The notes beneath the pieces are model-generated. The model had not been told where the DNA came from and searched no databases. It saw nothing but the letters and a program-made list of their open reading frames with translations. A program made the position numbers and the translations under genes. A DNA stretch of 64,000 nucleotides. Source: Pseudomonas sp. DC1.2 (GTDB lineage Bacteria > Pseudomonadota > Gammaproteobacteria > Pseudomonadales > Pseudomonadaceae). The DNA lies in NCBI RefSeq assembly GCF_034351645.1, contig NZ_CP133782.1:3725001-3789000 (forward strand), given 5' to 3'. Of this stretch, positions 17,353-25,674 are shown piece by piece; within the stretch, counting starts at the first letter, position 1; each line of letters starts with the position of its first letter.

Positions 17353-18258
17353 ATGTCTTTTTCTCTGCGTCATCTGACCCTGACCATGGCCCTGTGCGGG
17401 CTGATCAACACGCCGCTGTTGGCTGCTGACGGGAGCAAACCCGTGCGTGTACTGGCGTCCCTGCCCATCACTTACGGGTTGGGCGAAGTCTTGCTCAAAG
17501 GCACCGACGTGACACTGGAACGCGCGGCACCGGCCAATCTGCCGGGCAGCCGCCAGACCGCCTACTTCACCGGTCGCGGGGCACCAGCGCTGGACAAACT
17601 GGCGGTGGACGCCGACGCAGTGATCGGCCTGCGTTCGCTCTGGGCCGATGACCCGCTCTACCCTGTCGCTCGCCGCAGCAACATCCGAATTGTCGAAGTC
17701 GACGCCGCGCGCCCGGTGGACGGAGCCCTGCCAGGCATCGCGGTGCAACCCGGCAACACGATTGACGGTTTGAACAGTCAGCCGTGGATGGCCAGCAACA
17801 ACATGGGACGCATGGCCGATGTCATGGCCGCTGACCTGGTGCGCCTGGCGCCCAACGCCAAACCGAAGATCGACGCCAACCTGGCGGCACTCAAACAGCG
17901 CTTGCTCAAGCTCAGCGCCGACAGCGAGGCGCGGCTAGCCAGTGCAGACAACCTCACGGTGATGAGCCTGAGTGATCACTTCGGCTACTTGATCGGCGGG
18001 CTCAACCTGGAATCGGCCGGCCTCGATGCCCGGCCGGATGCCGAGTGGACGCCTGAAGCGCTGAAGCAGCTGGGCGCGATGCTTAAGGAACAGGATGTGG
18101 CGGTGGTGCTGCATCATCGTCAGCCGCCGGAGGCGCTGAAAGCGGTCATTATCGAGGCGGGGAGTCGGCTGGTGGTGTTGAGTACCGATGCCGAGGATCC
18201 GGTGGCTGAACTGGAGGGGAATGTGGATCTGCTGATCAAGGCGTTAAGCGGGGCCTGA
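17353..18258 (+). CDS. fpvF: Second periplasmic binding protein FpvF
   Basis: Binding protein of 301 residues with a signal peptide (LTMALCGLINTPLLAADGSK, cut near residue 25). It shares the cluster A-I fold with FpvC but is divergent: the region that normally carries the first metal His reads NLPGSRQTAYFTGRGAP, without a His pair. Its ligand may therefore be ferripyoverdine or pyoverdine rather than a bare metal ion, as reported for FpvF of P. aeruginosa. It begins immediately after the fpvE stop and is the last gene of the operon. Confidence 0.87.
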   Translation: MSFSLRHLTLTMALCGLINTPLLAADGSKPVRVLASLPITYGLGEVLLKGTDVTLERAAPANLPGSRQTAYFTGRGAPALDKLAVDADAVIGLRSLWADDPLYPVARRSNIRIVEVDAARPVDGALPGIAVQPGNTIDGLNSQPWMASNNMGRMADVMAADLVRLAPNAKPKIDANLAALKQRLLKLSADSEARLASADNLTVMSLSDHFGYLIGGLNLESAGLDARPDAEWTPEALKQLGAMLKEQDVAVVLHHRQPPEALKAVIIEAGSRLVVLSTDAEDPVAELEGNVDLLIKALSGA

Positions 18259-18318
18259 CGCCAGTAAGTGAGATCGCTCTCTCACCGGGAACGATCACAA
18301 CCCGCTTCCAATGTACAA

Positions 18319-18351
18319 AAGCCCGCTGAACGTTAACCGTTCAGCGGGCTT
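18319..18351. terminator. Bidirectional terminator between fpvF and the mbtH-like gene
   Basis: AAGCCCGCTGAACG, a 5-base loop, then CGTTCAGCGGGCTT gives a perfect 14-bp GC-rich stem with an A run on the left and T on the right. It lies between two convergent transcripts. Confidence 0.82.
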
Positions 18352-18408
18352 ATCGTTGCCTCTCTTCCGGGGATGCAGGCAAAGAAACTCCGCGTCTCAC
18401 TCAACAAT

Positions 18409-18636
18409 TCAATGAGTCGCTGCCGCCTGTTCTTGCATTTTCTGACGCAAACTCAGCGGACGCATATCTGTCCAGACTTCTTCGATATAGGCCAGGCACT
18501 CTTTTTTAAAACCGCTCTTGCCCACAGTGCGCCAGCCTTGTGGCACGGCTTTGTAGTCAGGCCAGATCGAGTACTGTTCTTCGTGATTAACCACAACCTG
18601 AAAGAGGATGTCCTCGCGGTCGAATACTGACGTCAT
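18409..18636 (-). CDS. MbtH-like protein of pyoverdine synthesis
   Basis: A 75-residue MbtH-family chaperone that binds and activates NRPS adenylation domains. The signature is complete: [23 protein letters not shown] (quoted here as [10 protein letters not shown] and VPQGWR), then W in [13 protein letters not shown]. The start MTSVFDRED at 18636 is the normal family start; the frame runs 23 codons further. It is downstream of pvdH and equals PA2412 of P. aeruginosa in position. A perfect PvdS box overlaps the pvdH stop, so it has its own promoter. Confidence 0.96.
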   Translation of the reverse strand: MTSVFDREDILFQVVVNHEEQYSIWPDYKAVPQGWRTVGKSGFKKECLAYIEEVWTDMRPLSLRQKMQEQAAATH

Positions 18637-18697
18637 GGTGTCTCTCCATCGCTGTAAGGGTTGGCTGCACGGCGTGTGCAACCGGTTTGTAGAATGA

Positions 18698-18721
18698 ACG
18701 TTCAAGGCGCCAGGAAATTTA
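18698..18721 (-). promoter_or_regulatory. PvdS (iron-starvation) box of the mbtH-like gene
   Basis: On the minus strand TAAAT (18717-18721), a 16-base spacer and CGT (18698-18700) match the PvdS consensus exactly. The TAA that opens the box is also the stop codon of pvdH. It lies about 62 bases before the mbtH start codon. Confidence 0.85.
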
Positions 18722-20131
18722 GAGGTGCGCGGTGGCGGCGGCCAGAGCCCTGCCGAAGATCTCGGCCACCTGATCGATTTCGGCGGCGGTAATCACCAGT
18801 GGCGGCAGGAATCGCACCACCGCGCCATGGCGACCACCCAGTTCAAGAATCAAGCCGCGCTTGAGGCACTCACGCTGCACCAAAGGCGCCAGGCGCCCGA
18901 AAGCCGGCGGATGACCTTGAACATCAGGCGTACCCTGCGGGTCCACCAACTCGACGCCAAGCATCAAGCCGCGCCCGCGAATGTCACCCATCTGCGGGAA
19001 GTCTCGTTGCAGGAGACGCAGGTGTTCATGCAAACGCTCACCCATGGTGTTGGCGTGCTCACAGACGTTGTGTTCAGTCAGGTAACGCATCACCGCGGAG
19101 CCCGCGGCCATGGCCATTTGGTTGCCACGGAAGGTTCCGGCATGAGCACCCGGCAACCAGGTGTCGAGCCAGTCTCGATAAACCACCACCGCCAATGGCA
19201 GACTGCCGCCGATGGCTTTGGACAGCACCACCACATCGGGAATGATTCCCGCGTGTTCGAAGGCAAACATCTTGCCGGTACGGGCGAAACCGCTCTGGAT
19301 TTCATCGACGATCAGCGCGACGCCCGCTTTCTCGGTGATACGCCGCAAACCGCGCAACCAGTCCAGATCCGCCGGAATCACGCCACCCTCGCCCTGCACT
19401 ACCTCGACGATCACCGCGGCAGGCAACTGCACGCCGGCCTCCGGGTCGTTGAGCAGGTTTTCCAGGTAGTTGAGGTTCACCTGCACCCCTTGCGCACCAC
19501 CGAGCCCGAACGGGCAGCGGTAATCGTAGGGGTAAGGCATGAACTGCACGCCGCTGCTGAGCAATGCGCCCAAGGGCTTTTTCGGCCCCAGACTGCCCAT
19601 CAGGCTCAGGGCGCCCTGGCTCATGCCGTGATATCCGCCCTGGAACGACAACACGGTGCTGCGACCCGTGGCCGTGCGCACCAGTTTCAGCGCCGCTTCC
19701 ACAGCATCGGTGCCGGTAGGACCACAGAACTGGATCTTTGCTTCAGCCGCCAACGCGGGCGGTAGCAGGCCGAATAGGTCCTGAACGAACTGATCCTTGA
19801 CCGGCGTCGTCAGGTCGAGGGTGTGAAGCGGCAATTCATCGGCCAGCACTTGCTGGATCGCCTCAATCACTGCGGGGTGGTTGTGCCCCAGCGCCAGCGT
19901 GCCGGCACCGGCCAGGCAATCAATGAAACGTCGGCCTTCGACGTCCTCAACATAGATGCCCTTGGCCCGTTTGAGGGCCAGGGGAATCCGTCTAGGGTAA
20001 CTGCGGGCGTTGGACTCTTGCCGGCTCTGACGAGCCAGCAGTGCCGTTTCGTTGAACTGATAGAGCGTCTCGGCAGGCAGCGGGGCGACCCGGGCCGGTT
20101 GATCTTCGATAAGGCTGGTAGCGACTGACAT
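18719..20131 (-). CDS. pvdH: L-2,4-diaminobutyrate:2-oxoglutarate aminotransferase
   Basis: PLP enzyme of 470 residues, class III aminotransferase. It makes L-2,4-diaminobutyrate from aspartate semialdehyde and glutamate, the Dab residue used by PvdL. Motifs: [18 protein letters not shown] near the N-terminus, [18 protein letters not shown] for phosphate binding, [20 protein letters not shown] with the Asp that contacts the pyridine N, and [11 protein letters not shown] with the PLP Lys (some quoted in part). The start [12 protein letters not shown] at 20131 fits the family; upstream codons are spurious. A perfect PvdS box lies 100 bases upstream. Confidence 0.95.
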   Translation of the reverse strand: MSVATSLIEDQPARVAPLPAETLYQFNETALLARQSRQESNARSYPRRIPLALKRAKGIYVEDVEGRRFIDCLAGAGTLALGHNHPAVIEAIQQVLADELPLHTLDLTTPVKDQFVQDLFGLLPPALAAEAKIQFCGPTGTDAVEAALKLVRTATGRSTVLSFQGGYHGMSQGALSLMGSLGPKKPLGALLSSGVQFMPYPYDYRCPFGLGGAQGVQVNLNYLENLLNDPEAGVQLPAAVIVEVVQGEGGVIPADLDWLRGLRRITEKAGVALIVDEIQSGFARTGKMFAFEHAGIIPDVVVLSKAIGGSLPLAVVVYRDWLDTWLPGAHAGTFRGNQMAMAAGSAVMRYLTEHNVCEHANTMGERLHEHLRLLQRDFPQMGDIRGRGLMLGVELVDPQGTPDVQGHPPAFGRLAPLVQRECLKRGLILELGGRHGAVVRFLPPLVITAAEIDQVAEIFGRALAAATAHL

Positions 20132-20232
20132 CTCTCGATCCCTCAATACGCTGTTGATAGTGACCAAAACTGCACACCCGACAGTGCGCACACCTATTAC
20201 GGGGCGCACTTGCAGGTTTTCCTGTTCTGGAA

Positions 20233-20256
20233 ACGCATCAGCGCCTCAAGGATTTA
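20233..20256 (-). promoter_or_regulatory. PvdS (iron-starvation) box of pvdH
   Basis: On the minus strand TAAAT (20252-20256), a 16-base spacer and CGT (20233-20235) match the consensus exactly. It lies just downstream of the GNAT gene stop and about 100 bases before the pvdH start. Confidence 0.88.
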
Positions 20257-20273
20257 CACCCTCGATCAGCTTT

Positions 20274-20759
20274 CTAGGAAGGAGGCGCGAGCGCCTTGTG
20301 CATGGGAATGGCTTGCAACCCCGCGACGGTGAAGGTGGGGGCACAGGCGAGGTAGCCCAGACGGCGGTAAAACGCCTCGCTGGAGCAGGTGCTGTTAAGT
20401 TGCGCCTGGAGCAAACCGCGACTGAGCAGCCAGGTTTCCAGGTCGTGGACCAAGGCCTGCCCGGCGCCTCGGCGGAACCATTCGGGCTGGACGTAGCAGA
20501 AGGCGAGCCGACCATTGATCGCGGCCATGCCGACACCGATGGGTTTGCCCTGTAACAACGCGAGGTTCAGGTACAACCGCGGATCGGTGAGCCAGCTCTG
20601 TATGTGTTCAGCGGATTTGTTGTGAGTCCAGGCCGCCACGATCTTCGGGTCATTGCGATGGTCCAGCGCGCAACCCACCCGGATCGAACGTTCGACAATC
20701 CGGCTGATAATGCCGGCATCGGCGGAGCTTGCCTGACAGATCTGTAAAAGTGCATCCAT
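20274..20759 (-). CDS. GNAT family N-acetyltransferase
   Basis: Cytoplasmic acetyltransferase of 161 residues. The acetyl-CoA site is read as CYVQPEWFRRGAGQALVHDLE (about residues 88-108, quoted in part VQPEWFRRGAG), the Q/R-x-x-G-x-G/A motif of GNAT proteins, followed by NSTCSSEAFYRRLGYL, the usual C-terminal segment. It lies upstream of pvdH on the same strand but pvdH has its own PvdS promoter after it, so it need not be a pyoverdine gene. Acceptor substrate unknown. Confidence 0.85.
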   Translation of the reverse strand: MDALLQICQASSADAGIISRIVERSIRVGCALDHRNDPKIVAAWTHNKSAEHIQSWLTDPRLYLNLALLQGKPIGVGMAAINGRLAFCYVQPEWFRRGAGQALVHDLETWLLSRGLLQAQLNSTCSSEAFYRRLGYLACAPTFTVAGLQAIPMHKALAPPS

Positions 20760-20909
20760 AGCGCTACTACCTCAATCCATTGAGTAAAAGCTGCCGGGAC
20801 GATAGCGCCAGTGCTGACACAAAGGCCAATGGAGAGACGTTACATTTGGTGTGCGGCAAAGGTTCGTCGTGGCAGCGCGCTCACGGCCACAACGAAGCGG
20901 TGCAGTGGC

Positions 20910-22232
20910 TCAGACCGACTGCAATGGCATGGTTAACTCAACCCGCAATCCATCCGGCCGACTGTCAAAATGCAAGGTGCAGGCGCAGCGCTGAACGATC
21001 GCCTGCACAATCGCCAGACCGAGGCCGCAGCCGGTGCTTTGACCGTTGCGCCAGAAGCGTTGGGTCAGGTGTTGCAGATCGTCCGCGGCGATGCCCGGGC
21101 CGTGGTCGCGGACCACAAAGCGCACGCGATTACCGGTGGTTTCCAGGCTGAGTTCTACCGCGCCTTCCGCTGGAGTGTGGCGCAGGGCGTTGTCCAGCAG
21201 GTTGCGCAAAGCAGCAATCGACAGCACTGCCGGCATTTGCACCGGGGCCTCAGAGAACGCGCCCGGCAACTGCAATTTGATGCGTTGCCGGTCACCGCTG
21301 GCGGCGTCCTGGATCGCCAGTTTCGCCACCTGTTCGGCGCTGCACTGCACACCGTCATCGAACGACAGGCTGCCCTCGACTCGCGCCAACAGCAGCAATT
21401 GTTCCAACGTGCGGTGCAGCCGGTCGGCACCTTCCTCGGCTCGAGCCAGGGATTGATCGCGGGCAGCGCCCTCTGTCATGCGCGCCACTTGCAGGTGGGT
21501 CTTGATCGCCGTCAGGGGACTGCGCAGTTCGTGCGCCGCGTCGCCGGTCAATCGACGCTCACGCTCGATGGTCTTGCCAATGCGCTGAAACAACTGATTC
21601 TGGGTGTCGAGCAAGGGTTGCAATTCGCTAGGCAATGGCTGGATCTGTAACGGCTCAAGCGAGTCGGCGCTGCGCCGCATCAGTGCATCACGCATACGGT
21701 TGAGCGGCGCCAACCCCTGGCCGATGCCGAGCCACAGCAGGCATAGGCAGCCCAGCAATGCCACGCCCACCGGTACTGATGCGGCCAACAGCACCGACAT
21801 GTTCAAGGCTTCGCGCTCGATTTGCCGGTCCGCCGTGGTAATACGCAAATCGCCACGTGCCAAGGTGAAACTGCGCCACGGCGCGCCATCGATCATCTGA
21901 TCGTGAAAACCCATCTTCTGCGCTTCGAGGGTTTGTTCGGGATCACTGTGACTGCGAGCAAGGATCTCGCCGCGCAACGAACTGACCTGACAGGCCATGC
22001 CACCGGGAATGTTCAATTGCTCAGCACTGAAATGGGTGCCCTCGCCTTTGCTCGGCAACGCCGGCAATTGCTCCAGCAACCCGGCGACCATCCGGGCGGA
22101 CGCCACCAGCCGTTGGTCGAGGGAAAACATCATCTGGTTACGCAGGTCGCTGAGCATCCAGGCCGCTGCCAGCGCCCAGATCAGCGCGAACGCGGCGCCC
22201 AGAGTCAGGCTCAGGCGCAGACGCAGGCTCAT
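20910..22232 (-). CDS. dsbS: Sensor histidine kinase (DsbS type)
   Basis: Inner-membrane kinase of 440 residues: first TM in LTLGAAFALIWALAAAWML, periplasmic sensor about residues 30-155, second TM in LAASVPVGVALLGCLCLLWL. HisKA has phosphoacceptor His in LTGDAAHELRSPLTAIKTH, then the HATPase with NLLDNALRHTP, DHGPGIA and GCGLGLAIV. The ATG at 22232 overlaps the regulator stop by one base; a GTG precedes it. The pair is divergent from dsbD-dsbE-dsbG, the arrangement of PA2476-PA2480 of P. aeruginosa, described as copper-responsive DsbRS. The symbol is by synteny. Confidence 0.85.
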   Translation of the reverse strand: MSLRLRLSLTLGAAFALIWALAAAWMLSDLRNQMMFSLDQRLVASARMVAGLLEQLPALPSKGEGTHFSAEQLNIPGGMACQVSSLRGEILARSHSDPEQTLEAQKMGFHDQMIDGAPWRSFTLARGDLRITTADRQIEREALNMSVLLAASVPVGVALLGCLCLLWLGIGQGLAPLNRMRDALMRRSADSLEPLQIQPLPSELQPLLDTQNQLFQRIGKTIERERRLTGDAAHELRSPLTAIKTHLQVARMTEGAARDQSLARAEEGADRLHRTLEQLLLLARVEGSLSFDDGVQCSAEQVAKLAIQDAASGDRQRIKLQLPGAFSEAPVQMPAVLSIAALRNLLDNALRHTPAEGAVELSLETTGNRVRFVVRDHGPGIAADDLQHLTQRFWRNGQSTGCGLGLAIVQAIVQRCACTLHFDSRPDGLRVELTMPLQSV

Positions 22233-22912
22233 CACTTCGAGGATTCCCCGCCATCAGCCGGCCCAAGGCGATAACCCAGGCCACGCACCGTCTCGACAAT
22301 GCCGTTACCGAGTTTGCGTCGCAGGTGATGGATATGGACGTTGAGGGCGTTGCTTTCCAGCTCATCGTTGAAACCGTAGACGCTGTCTTTCAACTGCTCG
22401 GTGGACAGCACGCGTCCACGGTTATGCAGCAAGGCCTGCAACAACGACTGTTCGCGCCTTGACAGGTCCACCGATTGGCCGCCGAGCAGGGTCTCGCGGC
22501 TGCTGGGGTCGTAGGTCAAGGCGCCATGTTCGATCAGGTTGACGCTGCGCCCCGCGACCCGGCGCAACAAGGTGTGCAAACGCGCGGCGAGTTCGCGCAG
22601 GTCGAACGGTTTTAACAGGTAATCATCCGCCCCGGACTGCAAGCCATCGACACGATCGGTCACCGAGTCTCGCGCCGTAAGAATCAGCACCGGGGTTTCC
22701 AGACCACCGTGGCGCAACTGCTGCAACAGCTTCAAACCATCTTCATCGGGCAGGCCGAGGTCAAGTACCATGACGTCAAACTCAGCCACTTTGAGCATCG
22801 CCCGGGCCGCCGACGCGGTGGCAACATGCTCCACCGTCAGGCCCTGGGCGGTAAGGCCAGCAACGATGCCGCTGGCAATCAGCTCATCGTCTTCGCAGAC
22901 AAGTACATGCAT
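22232..22912 (-). CDS. dsbR: OmpR-family response regulator (DsbR type)
   Basis: A 226-residue regulator. The receiver domain (residues 1-115) has the acidic pair in VCEDDE, phosphoacceptor Asp in VMVLDLGLPDEDG and Lys in LLKPFDLREL. The C-terminal winged helix ends with VHIHHLRRKLGNGIVETVRGLGYRL, the OmpR signature (quoted in part). The ATG at 22912 is chosen over a GTG three codons earlier. It overlaps the kinase gene. Direct repeats upstream of dsbD are candidate targets. Confidence 0.88.
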   Translation of the reverse strand: MHVLVCEDDELIASGIVAGLTAQGLTVEHVATASAARAMLKVAEFDVMVLDLGLPDEDGLKLLQQLRHGGLETPVLILTARDSVTDRVDGLQSGADDYLLKPFDLRELAARLHTLLRRVAGRSVNLIEHGALTYDPSSRETLLGGQSVDLSRREQSLLQALLHNRGRVLSTEQLKDSVYGFNDELESNALNVHIHHLRRKLGNGIVETVRGLGYRLGPADGGESSK

Positions 22913-22999
22913 GGTGGGCACCGTAAAAAAAACTGATTAGGCCGTTGGCCGATTAAGCGGACATTATGCCCCCGAGCGCCGTCGCCACAAGACCGTGAG

Positions 23000-23018
23000 G
23001 GTTAATCATCGGTTAATC
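23000..23018 (+). promoter_or_regulatory. Tandem GGTTAATC repeats, candidate DsbR site
   Basis: GGTTAATC occurs at 23000-23007 and 23011-23018, an 11-base period that fits the tandem half-sites bound by OmpR-type dimers. It lies 48 bases before the dsbD start, in the gap between the divergent regulator and dsbD. GATTA copies at 22935 and 22951 on the other side may be a second site. Confidence 0.6.
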
Positions 23019-23065
23019 GCCGCCCACCATTGTGCTCCTCACTTGCAAAGGGATAAGGCTTACCC

Positions 23066-24808
23066 ATGCGTCGACTGTTTTTACTCTTTGTTCTCTTGAT
23101 GTCAGGCGTGGTGTACGCCGGGACCAATCCATTCGAGAACAAACCCGAATTCCTGCCGGTGGGCAAGGCGTTTATCTTCACCTCCGAACGCCTTGAGACC
23201 GGTGAAACCCAGCTCTATTGGCAAATAGCTGACGGTTACTATCTCTATAAGCAGCGCCTGAAGTTCGACGGATTGTCCGCGCAAGTCACTCCCGCACTGC
23301 CTGAAGGAGAAGCGCATAACGACGAGTTCTTCGGCGAGCAGCAGGTTTATCGCCAAGGCCTGGAGCTGAAGATTCCGGCAGGCGCGACCGGGCAAATCAA
23401 GGTGGGTTTCCAGGGCTGCGCCGATGCGGGCTTGTGTTATCCGCCGCAAACGCAGGTCGTGGACCTTGGCGGAACATCGACCACATCTGCCACGCCTGCC
23501 ACGCCTGCCACCCAAGAGGCACCTGACCAAGCCTTGGCCAGCAACCTGCAACAACGGGCGCTGGGCTGGAGTCTTTTGGTGTTCTTCGGGTTGGGACTGT
23601 TACTGGCCTTTACCCCGTGTACGCTGCCGATGCTACCGATCCTCGCGGGCTTGATTGTCGGCAGCGGTGCCACGCCCAAACGCGGTTTCGCCCTGGCGAG
23701 CAGCTACGTGATCTGCATGGCGCTGGTGTATGCCGCAATGGGCGTGCTGGCAGCATTGCTGGGCGCAAACCTTCAAGCACTGCTGCAAAACCCTTGGTTG
23801 CTGGGCAGTTTCGCGGCGGTGTTTGTGCTGCTGGCGTTGCCAATGTTCGGCTTCTTTGAGCTGCAATTACCGGTGGCCGTGCGTGACCGCCTGGAAAACG
23901 TCTCGCGCAATCAGCGCGGCGGCAGCTTGATCGGTGCCGGTGTACTGGGCGCCTTGTCCGGCCTGTTGGTCGGCCCGTGCATGACCGCACCGCTGGCCGG
24001 CGCCCTGCTCTACATCGCACAAAGCGGTAATGCGCTGCACGGTGGGCTGATTCTATTCGCCATGGGCATCGGCATCGGCGTACCACTTTTGTTGCTGGTG
24101 ACTGTCGGCAATCGCTTCCTGCCTAAACCTGGCGCCTGGATGAACCTGCTTAAAGGCGTGTTCGGCTTTCTGTTTCTCGCCACAGCGCTGCTGATGTTAC
24201 GCCCGGTGCTGGATGAATCACTGTGGATCGGCCTGTGCGGGGCATTGCTGCTGATCGCTGCCTTCAGCGCCTGGAAGCAGGCAGAAGGTTTTGGCCGCGT
24301 GGCCCACCTGTTTGGCGCCAGCGCGTTGTTGCTGGGTGTATGGGGCAGTCTGCTGCTGGTGGGTGCCGCCGGAGGCAGCAACGATCTATTAAAACCGTTA
24401 CAGATTTACCGTGCCGACGCTTCCAGCCCTACCGCCCACGACGCTTTCAGCACCGTCAAGGATCCTGCCGCCCTACAGCGGGAACTGGACGCGGCCAAGG
24501 CGCGGGGGCAATGGGTGCTGCTGGATTACTACGCCGACTGGTGCGTGTCGTGCAAAGTCATGGAAAAACAGGTCTTTGGTCAACCCAAGGTGCTCCAGGC
24601 CTTGAGCGACGTGCGCTTACTGCGGCTGGACGTCACTGACGACAATGCCGCCAGCCGCGAACTGCTTGAACGTTATAAAGTGCCAGGGCCACCGAGCCTG
24701 CTATGGATCGGTGCCGACGGCCAAGAACGTCGCAGCCAGCGCATCACCGGCGAGGTCAATGCCGACACCTTCCTGCAACGCTGGACAGCCACCCGAGATG
24801 CCCGCTAA
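23066..24808 (+). CDS. dsbD: Protein-disulfide reductase DsbD
   Basis: A 580-residue inner-membrane electron carrier, full length for DsbD. The signal peptide (LFLLFVLLMSGVVYAGTNPF) leads to the N-terminal domain with Cys in QGCADAGLCYPP. Eight TM segments follow with the redox Cys in FTPCTLPMLPI and GPCMTAPLAG, and a periplasmic thioredoxin domain with YADWCVSCKVMEKQV ends the protein. It passes electrons from cytoplasmic thioredoxin to periplasmic partners, here probably the DsbE- and DsbG-like products that follow. The stop overlaps the next start (TAATG). Confidence 0.95.
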   Translation: MRRLFLLFVLLMSGVVYAGTNPFENKPEFLPVGKAFIFTSERLETGETQLYWQIADGYYLYKQRLKFDGLSAQVTPALPEGEAHNDEFFGEQQVYRQGLELKIPAGATGQIKVGFQGCADAGLCYPPQTQVVDLGGTSTTSATPATPATQEAPDQALASNLQQRALGWSLLVFFGLGLLLAFTPCTLPMLPILAGLIVGSGATPKRGFALASSYVICMALVYAAMGVLAALLGANLQALLQNPWLLGSFAAVFVLLALPMFGFFELQLPVAVRDRLENVSRNQRGGSLIGAGVLGALSGLLVGPCMTAPLAGALLYIAQSGNALHGGLILFAMGIGIGVPLLLLVTVGNRFLPKPGAWMNLLKGVFGFLFLATALLMLRPVLDESLWIGLCGALLLIAAFSAWKQAEGFGRVAHLFGASALLLGVWGSLLLVGAAGGSNDLLKPLQIYRADASSPTAHDAFSTVKDPAALQRELDAAKARGQWVLLDYYADWCVSCKVMEKQVFGQPKVLQALSDVRLLRLDVTDDNAASRELLERYKVPGPPSLLWIGADGQERRSQRITGEVNADTFLQRWTATRDAR

Positions 24809-25674
24809 TGCTGACCTTTACCCTCGGCACCTTTGCCATCGCGCTGAATCATCTGCTGCTGATCAGTGCGCTGGCGTTGGCAACTTTTGTCGGCTGGCGG
24901 GTGGCCAAGCGCGGCGGTGAAAACCCCGAGTCGGTGCTGTTCAGCTTATTCCTGCTAGGCATGCTGGTAGCGCGGATCAGTTTCGTCTTCGCCTATTGGG
25001 CGCAGTATCGCAACGATCCGTGGCAGATCATCGACCTGCGCGACGGTGGTTTCCTCGCCTGGCCTGGGGTGACCGTACTGTTACTCGCAGCCTTGTACCG
25101 AGGCTGGCATCGCCCAGGCCTGCGCCAGCCGCTGGGTTTTGGCGTGGGTAGCGGTTTGGCGTTCTGGCTGCTGGCGACGTTCTCCCTGAGTCTTTACGAG
25201 CAAGGCACACACCTGCCGGAAATCACCCTGCGCAACGCTGCCGGTGAAACAGTGCAATTGGCTGACTATCAGGGCGGGCCGTTGGTGATCAACCTGTGGG
25301 CCACTTGGTGTCCGCCATGCCGCCGGGAAATGCCGGTGCTGGAAAACGCTCAAAAACAGCGGCCGGACCTGACGTTCTTATTCGTCAACCAGGCCGAAAG
25401 CATGCAAAGCGTCGCCACTTACCTCGAAACCCAGGGCTTGAGCCTGTCTAACGTGCTGTTCGACGGCAGCGGCCGATTGGGTCAAGCGGTGGGCTCAATG
25501 GCGTTGCCGACGACGCTCTTTTATAACAACGAGGGTCGCCTGCTGGGCAGCCACCTGGGCGAGCTGTCACAAGCCAGTCTGGCCCGCGCCCTGGAAAACT
25601 TTGAAACCCCGAATCAGGCCGTTTCGGCCACGTCCCCAAGGAAATTGCCATGCCCCGCCTCCGCCACCTGCTGA
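24808..25674 (+). CDS. Membrane TlpA/DsbE-like thiol reductase with Lgt-like N-terminal domain
   Basis: A 288-residue protein with two parts. Residues 1-130 form a polytopic membrane region (about four helices) with RISFVFAYWAQYRNDP and a GGFLAWPG loop, resembling part of prolipoprotein diacylglyceryl transferase. Residues 145-270 form a TlpA thioredoxin domain with NLWATWCPPCRREMPVL (CPPC). The membrane part lacks much of Lgt, so transferase activity is unlikely; it may only anchor the thioredoxin. It is translationally coupled to dsbD and overlaps dsbG by 25 bases. Equivalent to PA2477 by position. Confidence 0.86.
   Translation: MLTFTLGTFAIALNHLLLISALALATFVGWRVAKRGGENPESVLFSLFLLGMLVARISFVFAYWAQYRNDPWQIIDLRDGGFLAWPGVTVLLLAALYRGWHRPGLRQPLGFGVGSGLAFWLLATFSLSLYEQGTHLPEITLRNAAGETVQLADYQGGPLVINLWATWCPPCRREMPVLENAQKQRPDLTFLFVNQAESMQSVATYLETQGLSLSNVLFDGSGRLGQAVGSMALPTTLFYNNEGRLLGSHLGELSQASLARALENFETPNQAVSATSPRKLPCPASATC

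Noticed and set aside
12089..18258. Zinc/manganese importer (ZnuABC-like) as the identity of the ABC genes
   Set aside because: Family resemblance is real, but the PepSY gene, two binding proteins, gene order and location beside mbtH-like/pvdH fit fpvGHJK-fpvCDEF; no Zur-like palindrome was seen upstream.
18725..19765. 346-codon plus-strand open frame
   Set aside because: Antisense to pvdH; low-complexity His/Gln-rich translation typical of a shadow frame.
24703..24807. N-terminal extension of the TlpA-like gene
   Set aside because: The upstream codons overlap dsbD in another frame and are Arg/His-rich without sense; the ATG at 24808 gives the normal coupled start.
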